Source: an uncultured cyanobacterium
GTDB lineage: Bacteria; Cyanobacteriota; Vampirovibrionia; Gastranaerophilales; Gastranaerophilaceae
Assembly: GCA_902495705.1 (NCBI GenBank)
Contig: CABUXT010000044.1
Location: 1-9,339, forward strand
Length of the DNA stretch: 9,339 bases
Reading direction: 5' to 3'
Shown here: positions 1 through 6,045 of the stretch, in pieces
Position numbering within the stretch: position 1 is the first letter of the stretch
How the letters are laid out: the number at the start of each line of letters is the position of its first letter
Notes under the pieces: generated by a model
Seen by the model: the letters and a program-made list of their open reading frames with translations, nothing else
Told to the model about the DNA's origin: nothing
Databases searched by the model: none
Program-made: the position numbers and the translations under genes

Positions 1-88
1 GGATTTTGGCAAGTGCGCCGTGTGAGCGTAGCGAACCCAGCACGTCTTGGCGAGAGCTGCGTTGAGCCGGTCGAGCCGCCAATAATCC
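1..88. repeat. Inverted-repeat-bounded non-coding element
   Basis: The ends form an inverted repeat: GGATTTTGGC at 1-10 matches GCCAATAATCC at 78-88 apart from one extra base. The 67 bp between are GC-rich compared with the rest of the window and carry GTGTGAGCGTAGCGAACC (20-37). That motif resembles the TGAGC..AGCGAA core seen, on the opposite strand, in the insert at 175-237. No convincing ORF, start codon or ribosome binding site is present. It is probably a small dispersed repeat; the window begins at its edge, so it may extend further left. Confidence 0.4.
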
Positions 89-96
89 AAGACTAG

Positions 97-171
97 TTCG
101 GAATCCTTTCAATAGTTAAGATTTATCAATAGTAATATTTGTTGAATTATTAATATGGAAAAGATTCTGAA
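97..171. repeat. 75-bp imperfect inverted-repeat mini-element
   Basis: TTCGGAATCCTTTCAATAG at the left end is the near complement of the right end (CTATTGAAAGGATTCCGAA read backwards against TTCAGAATCTTTTCCATAT). The arms match at most positions over about 27 bp, so the whole stretch could fold into one long hairpin. The interior is AT-rich and non-coding. A 74-bp element with the same terminal bases and general design lies at 9258-9331, so this looks like a dispersed family, possibly MITE-like. No transposase is present. Confidence 0.5.
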
Positions 172-250
172 TCAGCTCAGCCTGCGCCCGCATACAGGCT
201 CACACATTTCGCTCTAGCTCAATGGTTCGCTTTGTAAAGTTCAGAATGAC
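162..250. repeat. Palindromic repeat split by a 63-bp insert
   Basis: AGATTCTGAATCA (162-174) and AGTTCAGAATGAC (238-250) together make the palindrome whose intact relative lies at 9243-9266. Here the halves are separated by 63 bp (175-237). The insert reads AGCC, then CTCACACA, TCGCT, GCT and TGGTTCG in order, and the same order of blocks is found in the 55-bp insert at 9166-9220 inside a different palindrome. It has no coding potential. The call rests on the preserved half-sites and on the related second insert. Confidence 0.55.
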
Positions 251-396
251 AGTTACGTTTATATATTGTTTCTTCGTATGTGAGAGACAAAATAAACTCA
301 ATTGTTAATTTTTGGTTAAAAAAGGCGGGTTTTTGCAAAAATGGAACAATAATATAAGTGTAGTTGATAAGAGAAAGAAATTGAAAGGAGTCGATT

Positions 397-852
397 ATGA
401 GATTTTTAGTTAAAAGAACACCGGACAATTTTATTAAATCCGTTAATGATGAAATTAGTTCAATTTTGAACAGACATTTTGACAGTTATTACCCAGAATT
501 TGGTTATGACGAAGATATGGATAAATTATCAATGCCTGTAGAAGTTACTGACAAAGAGAAAGAATATGACATCCGTGCAGAATTGCCAGGTGTTAAAAAA
601 GAAGACTTAGATATTGATGTTGAGAAAAACACAATCACCATAAGAGCCAAAAAAGAGGAAGAAAACGAAGAAGGCTCAAAAGGTTACAAAAAATCTGAAT
701 TCAAATATGGTGAATTTTCAAGGTCAGTATATTTGCCACAAGATATAAATATTGAAAAAACTGAAGCTAAATTAGAACATGGTGTTTTGAAAATTCAAGC
801 ACCTAAGATGTACGAAACAAAAGAATCAGTTAAGAAATTGACTGTTAAATAA
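397..852 (+). CDS. hsp20: Small heat-shock protein, Hsp20/alpha-crystallin family
   Basis: This is an ATP-independent cytoplasmic holdase that binds unfolding proteins and keeps them soluble for refolding by other chaperones. The 151-residue length is typical. A variable N-terminal arm (1-46) precedes the alpha-crystallin domain (about 47-137). ELPGV sits at 62-66, the family pattern YGEFSRSVYLP at 104-114, and A-x-x-x-x-GVLKI ends at 133. The short charged tail ends in L-T-V (148-150), which fits the I/V/L-x-I/V/L motif that docks onto a neighbouring dimer. The start is set by AGGAG (386-390) six bases before the ATG. Upstream TTGCAA (333-338) and TATAAG (353-358) are only 14 bp apart, so I do not call a promoter. 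No CIRCE operator is visible. The gene appears monocistronic and converges on the minus-strand operon. Confidence 0.95.
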   Translation: MRFLVKRTPDNFIKSVNDEISSILNRHFDSYYPEFGYDEDMDKLSMPVEVTDKEKEYDIRAELPGVKKEDLDIDVEKNTITIRAKKEEENEEGSKGYKKSEFKYGEFSRSVYLPQDINIEKTEAKLEHGVLKIQAPKMYETKESVKKLTVK

Positions 853-878
853 TTTTTCATACTCTAAATAATGGTGTT

Positions 879-908
879 GCGGGCGGAGAAGTTTACTTCT
901 CCGCCCGC
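879..908. terminator. GC-rich hairpin between convergent genes
   Basis: A perfect 14-bp stem (GCGGGCGGAGAAGT, 879-892, with its complement at 895-908) lies 26 bp after the hsp20 stop and 26 bp before the end of the opposing peptidase gene. Only TTT follows on the + strand and no T-run follows on the minus strand, so it is a poor classical intrinsic terminator. It may stop or stabilise transcripts from both sides, or be a REP-like repeat. The perfect symmetry is certain; the function is inferred. Confidence 0.6.
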
Positions 909-934
909 TTTGGTATAAATGAAATTCTAAACCC

Positions 935-2716
935 TTACACCATAAACTTATCATTTTCAATCAAGGTTTTGGTTTCGCCGGTGGTTGGGTTGATTGCGGT
1001 TATTTTGACGTTGTTTCCGCCGACCATAAAATCTTTATGAACAGGTGATATGTTGATGTGTTCTTGGTTTAAGAATTTTTGGCACTCTTTATAATCTGCA
1101 ATATCGCTTGTGCCTTCAATACAAGAGCTATAAGCTTTTCCTAAAGCTAAGTGGCAAGTTGCGTTTTCATCAACCAATGTTGTATTGAAAAATCTACCTG
1201 TTTTGGCGATTGGTGAATCTGCTACAAGTGCGACTTCTCCCAGTCTATCGGCGTTTTTGTGTGCAGAAATAAATTCTTTCAACACATCTTCATTTTTATC
1301 TGCGCTGACTTTTACAACTTTTCCGTCTTTAAATTCAAGAGTAATTCCATCCACGAGTTTTTCGTTTATCAAAAGCGGTTTTGTCACGGCTATTTTGCCG
1401 TTTGCAGAATTTGCCAGCGGTGCAGAAAAACTTTCTTCTGTTGGAATATTAGGGATGGTTAAATGGTTGTTTTTCTTATATTCAAGAAGTGGACCTGTAA
1501 ACATTGATTTTGGCGAAAGTGTGACGTCAAAATTTGTCTTGCCGTCAGGTTTACCTGTTTTTGGGTCGAAACTTTCGTAGTGGAAGGTTCTGAACCCTTT
1601 TTTTACAAGGTCGTTCATTTTGTTTGTCCTGTCGATTAAATTTTTTCTGTGTTCTCCAAAAGCTCCTGTTCTGTTGATTTTGTTTGCCTCGATATAGGCG
1701 GTTTCAATGGCTTTTAGAGGGTCTTTGATTTCAGGATAAGCCGAAAGGCAAGTTTTTGTTGTCGGAATATAATAAATGAGCCATGGGGTTTCGTTGAACC
1801 TGATATTGCGAGTCTCTGCCAATGCTGCACTTCTGGTTTTTGACCATTTGGTTATTCTTTCTGTCGGAACGCCTTTCATTGCATTTTGAAATCCTGCATT
1901 TATTTCTAAATAAGCAGTATCTCTTTTGGTAAACTCTTCATTTGCTAATTTTTCAATAGTCGGAAATTCCTCTAGGACACTATCTTTAGCGTGTTTTAAC
2001 ATACTTACGTTTTCATCACCTGAAATACTTACGTTTACCAGTTTTGTTTTATTTTTTGAATACAGGTAATCAACAAGTTTGGTTACGAAAGGCAAATGTT
2101 CTCTTTCTGCAATGATACACACGGATTGCCCATCTTTTAGGTCAAGTGCATCTTTGAAAATTTCTTGCGGATTGATTTTGAATTTGTCATAAATTCTTTG
2201 CGGAATTTTTGACTGAACTTTTTCAACTTCTTTTGCCTCCTCTGTGGAAGTTAATCCTGATAATTTGTAAGGATTATTTTTTGTTGAAAAGTTGAAGAAT
2301 AAGGCGTTTGCTCCTTTCAAGGTTTCTTTTTGAGTTTTTTTGTAGTCAAAATCTTCTGTGATATTGTATTTCTTTTTCAGTGCCTCAAGTTCAGGTTCTA
2401 AAATTTGGTATTGAACTTTGCCTGAACCTTTTTTATATGCGGTTTCTGATAAAATATTCATAAATGGCAGGTATTTTGAATCTGCGGTGATAAAGACTTT
2501 TTGATTCTCTTTTAAATTTGTCAATAATTGCTCAGCATACATTCTCATTTTTGTATTCGGTGAAATTTTAACCAGTCCGCTAAAAGACACATTGGCTAAA
2601 GAAGACAGCCCATTTGCACTTGGCGCATTAACAAAACTGTTATGTGCTGTTTTGTGATTAGTTTTGATATTTATTTTTGAATTATTTTGAGTTTGTTGTA
2701 TTGCAGATATTCTCAT
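935..2716 (-). CDS. M29-family metallo-aminopeptidase with duplicated N-terminal domain
   Basis: This protein should remove N-terminal residues from peptides using two metal ions, as the AmpS/AmpT (M29) enzymes do. The catalytic signatures are complete. NIPTEESFSAP (423-433) gives metal ligand E428, RLGE gives E494, CHLALGKAY gives H522 and the catalytic tyrosine Y529, and HKDF gives H560 and D562. At 593 residues it is about 180 longer than the usual 400-420. The extra part holds a leader (1-48, MRISAI... ending in VSFSGL) and a second copy of the family's opening fold: 58-105 aligns with 184-231, sharing LK-[ED]-[NG]-Q and A-x-x-x-x-LPF. There is no Sec signal. The start follows AGGGGA with proper spacing, 13 bp after the upstream gene's TAA, so the two are co-transcribed. 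The peptidase call is firm; the role of the extra domain is unknown. Confidence 0.88.
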   Translation of the reverse strand: MRISAIQQTQNNSKINIKTNHKTAHNSFVNAPSANGLSSLANVSFSGLVKISPNTKMRMYAEQLLTNLKENQKVFITADSKYLPFMNILSETAYKKGSGKVQYQILEPELEALKKKYNITEDFDYKKTQKETLKGANALFFNFSTKNNPYKLSGLTSTEEAKEVEKVQSKIPQRIYDKFKINPQEIFKDALDLKDGQSVCIIAEREHLPFVTKLVDYLYSKNKTKLVNVSISGDENVSMLKHAKDSVLEEFPTIEKLANEEFTKRDTAYLEINAGFQNAMKGVPTERITKWSKTRSAALAETRNIRFNETPWLIYYIPTTKTCLSAYPEIKDPLKAIETAYIEANKINRTGAFGEHRKNLIDRTNKMNDLVKKGFRTFHYESFDPKTGKPDGKTNFDVTLSPKSMFTGPLLEYKKNNHLTIPNIPTEESFSAPLANSANGKIAVTKPLLINEKLVDGITLEFKDGKVVKVSADKNEDVLKEFISAHKNADRLGEVALVADSPIAKTGRFFNTTLVDENATCHLALGKAYSSCIEGTSDIADYKECQKFLNQEHINISPVHKDFMVGGNNVKITAINPTTGETKTLIENDKFMV

Positions 2717-2729
2717 TATTTCCCCTTTT

Positions 2730-4589
2730 TTATTCTCCTAAAACCGTTTTTCTGATGAAGTCATCTGCGCCATCCAAAACCAATTTTGTCCAAGATGTTT
2801 TTTGTCTTCCATCAGGCAATTTGGAAATTGTGTTAGCTAAAGAGCCTCTTACCATATTGTCTGCGCCGTCCAAAAGTTGTTTCACCATATCGTCGGTTTG
2901 CAAATATTTTGGCAAAGATGTAATATTTTCTGCCAAAAATTCTTTTGTAACTTTGTCTTTTGACAGAACAAGTTTTTCAAACAACGGACCTCGAAGTTCT
3001 TCATTTATGAATGGAATAACTTCACTTAATCCTGTTGTAACCTGTGAGCTGTCGCAGTCTAATAGTTTGTCAATCCATTGTTGTTGAAGTTTCGGATTTT
3101 CGTTTAACAAGTCTATTGAACGCGCAAGTGACGTATTAACCATGTCGTCATTTTTTGAGAAGAATTTTTCAAAATATTCGCCAAAATGACTGCTGCTCAT
3201 ATATTTCATAGAGTTAATCAGGGCTACACTTGCGTAAGGGTCAGCGTTTTCGGCAAACGTGTCATATATGTGTACACGATTTGGCATATTTCTGTAGTAT
3301 TGGTTAATATTTCTTGCCAAATATTTTATTATCGCAGAATGTTTTGTGTCGGTGTATTCTTCAAAGAATTGGTGGCGCAATTTGTCAGGAATGTGTTTAA
3401 TTTCCTTTGCGATATTTTCTTGCGCTTTGATATCATCAACATTTGTCACGAGTTTTTCAATCAGTGGTGATAGTTCAGGATATTTGTCGAAATATTTAAT
3501 ACACTGAATTAGTGCGATATTCACCCTGTGACTGCCTAAATTATAACAATCTTGATACAATTTAGCTTGCATTTCTTCCGGTAGGTGTTTGATACTATGC
3601 ACAAGTCCGATAGCCTTGTCTTTAAATTCATCAGAACCGTCATGTTGAGCCATAATTTGGTTAAACAAGTTTATTCTTTCTTCAGGTGGAGCATATTTTA
3701 TTGTAGAGTGAACCTTTTGTGCGGATTTGTTACCGATAAGGTTGGAAATAGTTTCAATTCCGCCGTAATCACAAATCCAGCCGTTTCTTCTGTTTTTCGG
3801 AAAATCATCTCCATAGCCGATACCATAGTCGCTCAAATCTGTTTTGTGCAAAGGTGCTTCTATCGTGTCAGGCAGGTATTTTACGGTCATTAAACCGTGT
3901 TTTGTATCTCCATAAAAATATTTAACAAATTCTGTTGAATCTCCTGCGCAGTCTTTTACATATTCTGCAAGGTTTTGTTCTGTGTGGTTGCCATGATTTT
4001 GTAAAAAGTTGTTGTTATGCTTGAATAACTTTGTGACAACACCTGTGTTTGGGTCATTCCCTATTCCGATTCTATAAGCCCATGCTTGGAATCCGTGCCC
4101 AATGTATTTTACTGAAAATGGAGTTTTTTCATCAATAATTCCATGTTTTTGGAATAAATCTTTTAAACCTGCTTGTAATTTGTCCGCATCTGCAAAAGCT
4201 CTTTCTTGTTCAAAAAGTTTTCCAAATTCGATGATAAAATTATCTTTATCAAATTTTGCAGGGTCTTTTATTCTGCTAATCCATTCTTCCGGCAATCCTC
4301 GTCCTGCGGTTATTCCGCCTGCACCTTCGTGAACTTGAGACAGGTTTGTGACGTGACGTTTTGAATAAATACGTTTGCCCATATCCTTTGTATATTTGGC
4401 AATTTCGTTCCAATCAAGTTTCCCGCGGAAAGTTATATTTGCCATATAGTTTGGCGCAATGGCAGGCAGGGTGTATGCTTTTGGCGTTGTTATCGTGTTA
4501 GTTGAATAATCTTGTTTTAAAGTTTTTGGTTTTTGTGTGTTGAAATTTTGAATGTTATTTGTGTAAAATCCGATTTTTGTTATGTTCAT
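2730..4589 (-). CDS. Kinase-like region plus alpha-solenoid repeat protein, F-x-G leader
   Basis: I do not recognise this family by name. The 619 residues fall into three parts. A leader (1-57, MNITKI... ending ANITFRGK) is rich in Asn, Thr and Pro. A middle region (about 155-280) looks like a diverged kinase or phosphotransferase: a glycine-loop-like YIGHGFQAWAYRIGIG, then VVTKLF with K187, then GDDFPKN with D261 and N266 five residues apart as in HRDxKxxN, then DYGG with D274. The gap from N266 to D274 is shorter than in typical kinases, and the HRD histidine is tyrosine. The rest (about 325-619) is nine helical repeats of 30-34 residues, each with a pattern like LAxxIxxLP followed by an acidic LLD segment, suggesting a binding scaffold. 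The start is preceded by AGGGA. It is the first gene of an operon with the M29 peptidase. The solenoid is clear; the kinase reading is tentative. Confidence 0.75.
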   Translation of the reverse strand: MNITKIGFYTNNIQNFNTQKPKTLKQDYSTNTITTPKAYTLPAIAPNYMANITFRGKLDWNEIAKYTKDMGKRIYSKRHVTNLSQVHEGAGGITAGRGLPEEWISRIKDPAKFDKDNFIIEFGKLFEQERAFADADKLQAGLKDLFQKHGIIDEKTPFSVKYIGHGFQAWAYRIGIGNDPNTGVVTKLFKHNNNFLQNHGNHTEQNLAEYVKDCAGDSTEFVKYFYGDTKHGLMTVKYLPDTIEAPLHKTDLSDYGIGYGDDFPKNRRNGWICDYGGIETISNLIGNKSAQKVHSTIKYAPPEERINLFNQIMAQHDGSDEFKDKAIGLVHSIKHLPEEMQAKLYQDCYNLGSHRVNIALIQCIKYFDKYPELSPLIEKLVTNVDDIKAQENIAKEIKHIPDKLRHQFFEEYTDTKHSAIIKYLARNINQYYRNMPNRVHIYDTFAENADPYASVALINSMKYMSSSHFGEYFEKFFSKNDDMVNTSLARSIDLLNENPKLQQQWIDKLLDCDSSQVTTGLSEVIPFINEELRGPLFEKLVLSKDKVTKEFLAENITSLPKYLQTDDMVKQLLDGADNMVRGSLANTISKLPDGRQKTSWTKLVLDGADDFIRKTVLGE

Positions 4590-4624
4590 TTTTATCCCTA
4601 ATGTTAAATATTTTCGCGAATATT

Positions 4625-4656
4625 GTATTAAAACAGGTGATAAAATTTTTTGCTAG
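4625..4656 (-). promoter_or_regulatory. Promoter-like block shared with 5555-5586
   Basis: On the minus strand this reads CTAGCAAAA, a 15-base spacer, then TTTAATAC, and it ends 35 bases before the start codon of the 619-residue protein gene. The block at 5555-5586 is identical at both ends with the same overall length and matches at 24 of 32 positions. TAATAC could serve as a -10 box; the CTAGCAAAA end is not a standard -35, so a regulator site or an alternative sigma factor is possible. Matching length and position favour function over chance. Confidence 0.5.
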
Positions 4657-4711
4657 TTAAAAATAAAATAGCAAATAGAACAAATGCAGATTTATAAATA
4701 ATTACAATAGT

Positions 4712-4741
4712 AAAAAATGCCCTAATCGTACTAGGACATTT
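4712..4741 (-). terminator. Intrinsic terminator for the 221-residue protein gene
   Basis: Read on the minus strand, AAATGTCCTA (4741-4732), a 7-base loop, and TAGGGCATTT (4724-4715) pair over 10 bp, continuing into a run of six T. One pair is U-G in the minus-strand RNA, while the plus-strand RNA would have a C-A mismatch there, so the hairpin is built for minus-strand transcripts. It lies about 115 bp after the stop of the gene ending at 4858 and upstream of the promoter-like block of the next gene. Confidence 0.7.
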
Positions 4742-4765
4742 AATACTTATTATTACAAGTCTATT

Positions 4766-4803
4766 GTAGGGATTGTGCAAGAGGTCGAAAGACCTCTCCC
4801 TAC
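4766..4803. repeat. Nested hairpin with GAAA tetraloop
   Basis: The inner stem is AGAGGTC / GACCTCT (4780-4786 and 4791-4797) closed by GAAA. An outer arm GTAGGGA (4766-4772) can pair with TCCCTAC (4797-4803), leaving a 7-base bulge on one side. It lies between a minus-strand stop codon and the stronger terminator at 4712-4741, with no T-run on the minus strand. I read it as a dispersed palindromic repeat or an RNA-end stabiliser. Confidence 0.5.
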
Positions 4804-4832
4804 TCTTTTATTATAAACTATTTTTTACAATT

Positions 4833-4851
4833 TTCAACCCCATGGGTTGAA
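4833..4851. repeat. 8-bp palindrome next to stop codon
   Basis: TTCAACCC (4833-4840), CAT, then GGGTTGAA (4844-4851) is a perfect stem beginning six bases past the stop of the 221-residue protein gene. No T-run follows on the minus strand, so it is not a convincing terminator by itself. It is the first of three successive hairpins downstream of that gene. Confidence 0.45.
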
Positions 4852-4857
4852 TGAATT

Positions 4858-5523
4858 TTATAGCCAATCTTTTAATTCTTCATGAACTTTCTTTAGGTGT
4901 TCTGTTCTTTGTTGCTCTTTTAGTTTTTCTCCTAACATTAGATTGCGTTTATATTCTAGACTAGCATCAGTTAATTTTCTAATATTTTGTTTTAATCCAT
5001 TTACAGATTCATATAAATCTGCTTTTGAAGAGAAATACGTACCGTCATCAATAAAAATTTCTTCAATTGGTGGTTTTAAAGTAGTTTTATTTATATGGTT
5101 TTCAACTCTTGGAGCTTTATTTTCATCTTTACCTATTAACCAATTTTTTATTTTATTAAATAATCCTTTATTTTTTGTTTCTTTTTCTATGATTTTTTCA
5201 GGTTCTTTGATTTCTTTTTGGATAGTTTTTTCTACAGGATTTGGATTATATTTTATTTTTAAACATGCATAAGGTTCTGTCTTATAATAATAGCCTCCGT
5301 GACTTTCGGCAAATTCTGCAATTCCATCGTATTTTTCAAAAAATCTTTTTAGGGGTTCGGATTTTTTAAATTCTAATAAAATTTCTGCATCCTCAAGTGA
5401 TTTTTTAGGATTAAAGTCATATAAGAAATTAATCTTTTTTAATGCAGTAAATTTTGGTTGGTTGTTAGTTTGTGGTATGTTTCCTTGATATGCGCTATGG
5501 CTATTAATACTATTTATTCTCAT
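4858..5523 (-). CDS. Hypothetical protein with F-x-[GA] leader and C-terminal coiled coil
   Basis: This 221-residue protein is unrecognised. It opens MRINSI, has a Gln/Asn-rich stretch, and reaches PKFTALKK at 23-30, echoing the leaders of the two downstream proteins although Ala replaces the Gly. Residues 40-92 form a mixed region (EILLEFKKSEPLKRFF, GGYYYKTEP) that may be a small folded domain. A lysine- and glutamate-rich linker (95-150) follows, and about 165-220 is a charged helix likely to form a coiled coil. It has no Sec signal, membrane segment or catalytic motif. AGGA lies four bases before the ATG. The gene has its own promoter-like block (5555-5586) and its own terminator, so it is monocistronic but probably co-regulated with the operon downstream. 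Confidence 0.8.
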   Translation of the reverse strand: MRINSINSHSAYQGNIPQTNNQPKFTALKKINFLYDFNPKKSLEDAEILLEFKKSEPLKRFFEKYDGIAEFAESHGGYYYKTEPYACLKIKYNPNPVEKTIQKEIKEPEKIIEKETKNKGLFNKIKNWLIGKDENKAPRVENHINKTTLKPPIEEIFIDDGTYFSSKADLYESVNGLKQNIRKLTDASLEYKRNLMLGEKLKEQQRTEHLKKVHEELKDWL

Positions 5524-5554
5524 ATAATCCTTTCAAAAATTTTTCTAACATCTA

Positions 5555-5586
5555 GTATTAAACCCTATCAAAAAAAATTTTGCTAG
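5555..5586 (-). promoter_or_regulatory. Promoter-like block shared with 4625-4656
   Basis: The minus strand reads CTAGCAAAA, a 15-base spacer, then TTTAATAC, ending 31 bases before the start of the 221-residue protein gene. Total length and both end motifs are identical to the block upstream of the 619-residue protein gene. The spacer is largely A/T, so some identity is compositional, but the two exact ends (9 and 8 bases) at equal separation are not explained by composition alone. Confidence 0.5.
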
Positions 5587-5639
5587 TAAATTTAATAAAT
5601 AGGAACTTGAGGATTTGGTAGCGTTAAATTGTATGTAAA

Positions 5640-5790
5640 ACCTCAAAAAAATATCACCCTTATCAGGTCCTCTCGCAAAACGTGACATTTAGTCACCTTT
5701 TGCTCGGCAGAGTGCTCATAACCACGCACTGAATACTTAGAGTACGTCCCAATAGCGCAGATACAATGTTTCAAAACTCAAAACAACAGA
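5640..5790. other. Structured GC-richer spacer, possible ncRNA
   Basis: The gap between the 221-residue gene and tRNA-Ile (5524-5827) exceeds 300 bp and holds no credible ORF. Within it, 5661-5760 is 48% G+C by my count, above the AT-rich surroundings. It contains three successive inverted repeats: GCAAAACGTGAC / GTCACCTTTTGC (5675-5686 and 5692-5703, one mismatch), AGTGC / GCACT (5711-5715 and 5726-5730) and TACT / AGTA (5734-5737 and 5741-5744). A 14-base copy of the tRNA-Ile anticodon arm lies at 5654-5667. It may encode a small RNA of unknown strand, or be the relic of a tRNA or an inserted element. No known RNA family is recognised. Confidence 0.35.
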
Positions 5791-5827
5791 TATTAAAAAA
5801 GACTCCATTAAGGAGTCTTTTTTAATA
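5790..5827 (-). terminator. Terminator of the tRNA-Ile transcript
   Basis: A 17-bp perfect stem begins right at the tRNA 3' end: ATATTAAAAAAGACTCC (5790-5806) pairs with 5812-5828 around a 5-base loop. Its G+C core (GACTCC/GGAGTC) is followed by T6 on either strand, so it can act in both directions. It serves the minus-strand tRNA and could also stop anything coming from the spacer on the + strand. Confidence 0.85.
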
Positions 5828-5901
<74 letters not shown>

Positions 5902-5933
5902 TTATGTTTTGCGTTAGTCTTTCCGCATGAACA

Positions 5934-5962
5934 AATGTACTATAAACATTTTTTAAAATCAA
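5934..5962 (-). promoter_or_regulatory. Candidate sigma70-type promoter for tRNA-Ile
   Basis: On the minus strand TTGATT (5962-5957) and TACATT (5939-5934) are separated by 17 bp, each matching four of six consensus bases. This would start transcription about 25 bases before the tRNA 5' end. TATAGT at 5944-5939 overlaps and is a better -10 sequence, but it leaves only 12 bp of spacer. Confidence 0.4.
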
Positions 5963-5994
5963 GCCCTTGTTATCATTTTCGTAATATTTTCATC

Positions 5995-6030
5995 AAAAAA
6001 GCTGCCAAACTCTCACTTGGCAGCCTTTTT
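5995..6030 (-). terminator. Terminator of the exported coiled-coil protein gene
   Basis: The stem is GCTGCCAA / TTGGCAGC (6001-6008 and 6017-6024) with an 8-base loop. On the minus strand it is followed by a T6 run, 21 bases after the stop codon. On the + strand a C and T5 follow, so it could also act in that direction, but no + gene precedes it. Confidence 0.85.
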
Positions 6031-6045
6031 GTAACAAATAACTAA

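Noticed and set aside
333..358. TTGCAA / TATAAG as an hsp20 promoter
   Set aside because: The 14-bp spacer is too short for a normal sigma70 promoter and no better pair is present.
219..428. 69-codon minus-strand ORF upstream of hsp20
   Set aside because: It runs through the inserted palindrome and antisense to the hsp20 start, has no ribosome binding site, and its product resembles no protein.
1185..1580. 131-codon plus-strand ORF inside the M29 peptidase gene
   Set aside because: It is antisense to a complete catalytic domain with recognisable motifs, so it is a shadow of that gene.
2677..3087. 136-codon plus-strand ORF
   Set aside because: It spans the junction of two real minus-strand genes on the opposite strand and has no domain of its own.
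5611..5685. 24-codon open stretch on the + strand in the spacer
   Set aside because: An in-frame stop lies directly upstream and there is no start codon with a ribosome binding site. A decayed gene end is possible but unsupported.
5711..5719. GAGTGCTCA resembling half of a CIRCE heat-shock operator
   Set aside because: The matching TTAGCACTC half at the 9-base spacing is absent and no chaperone gene is adjacent.
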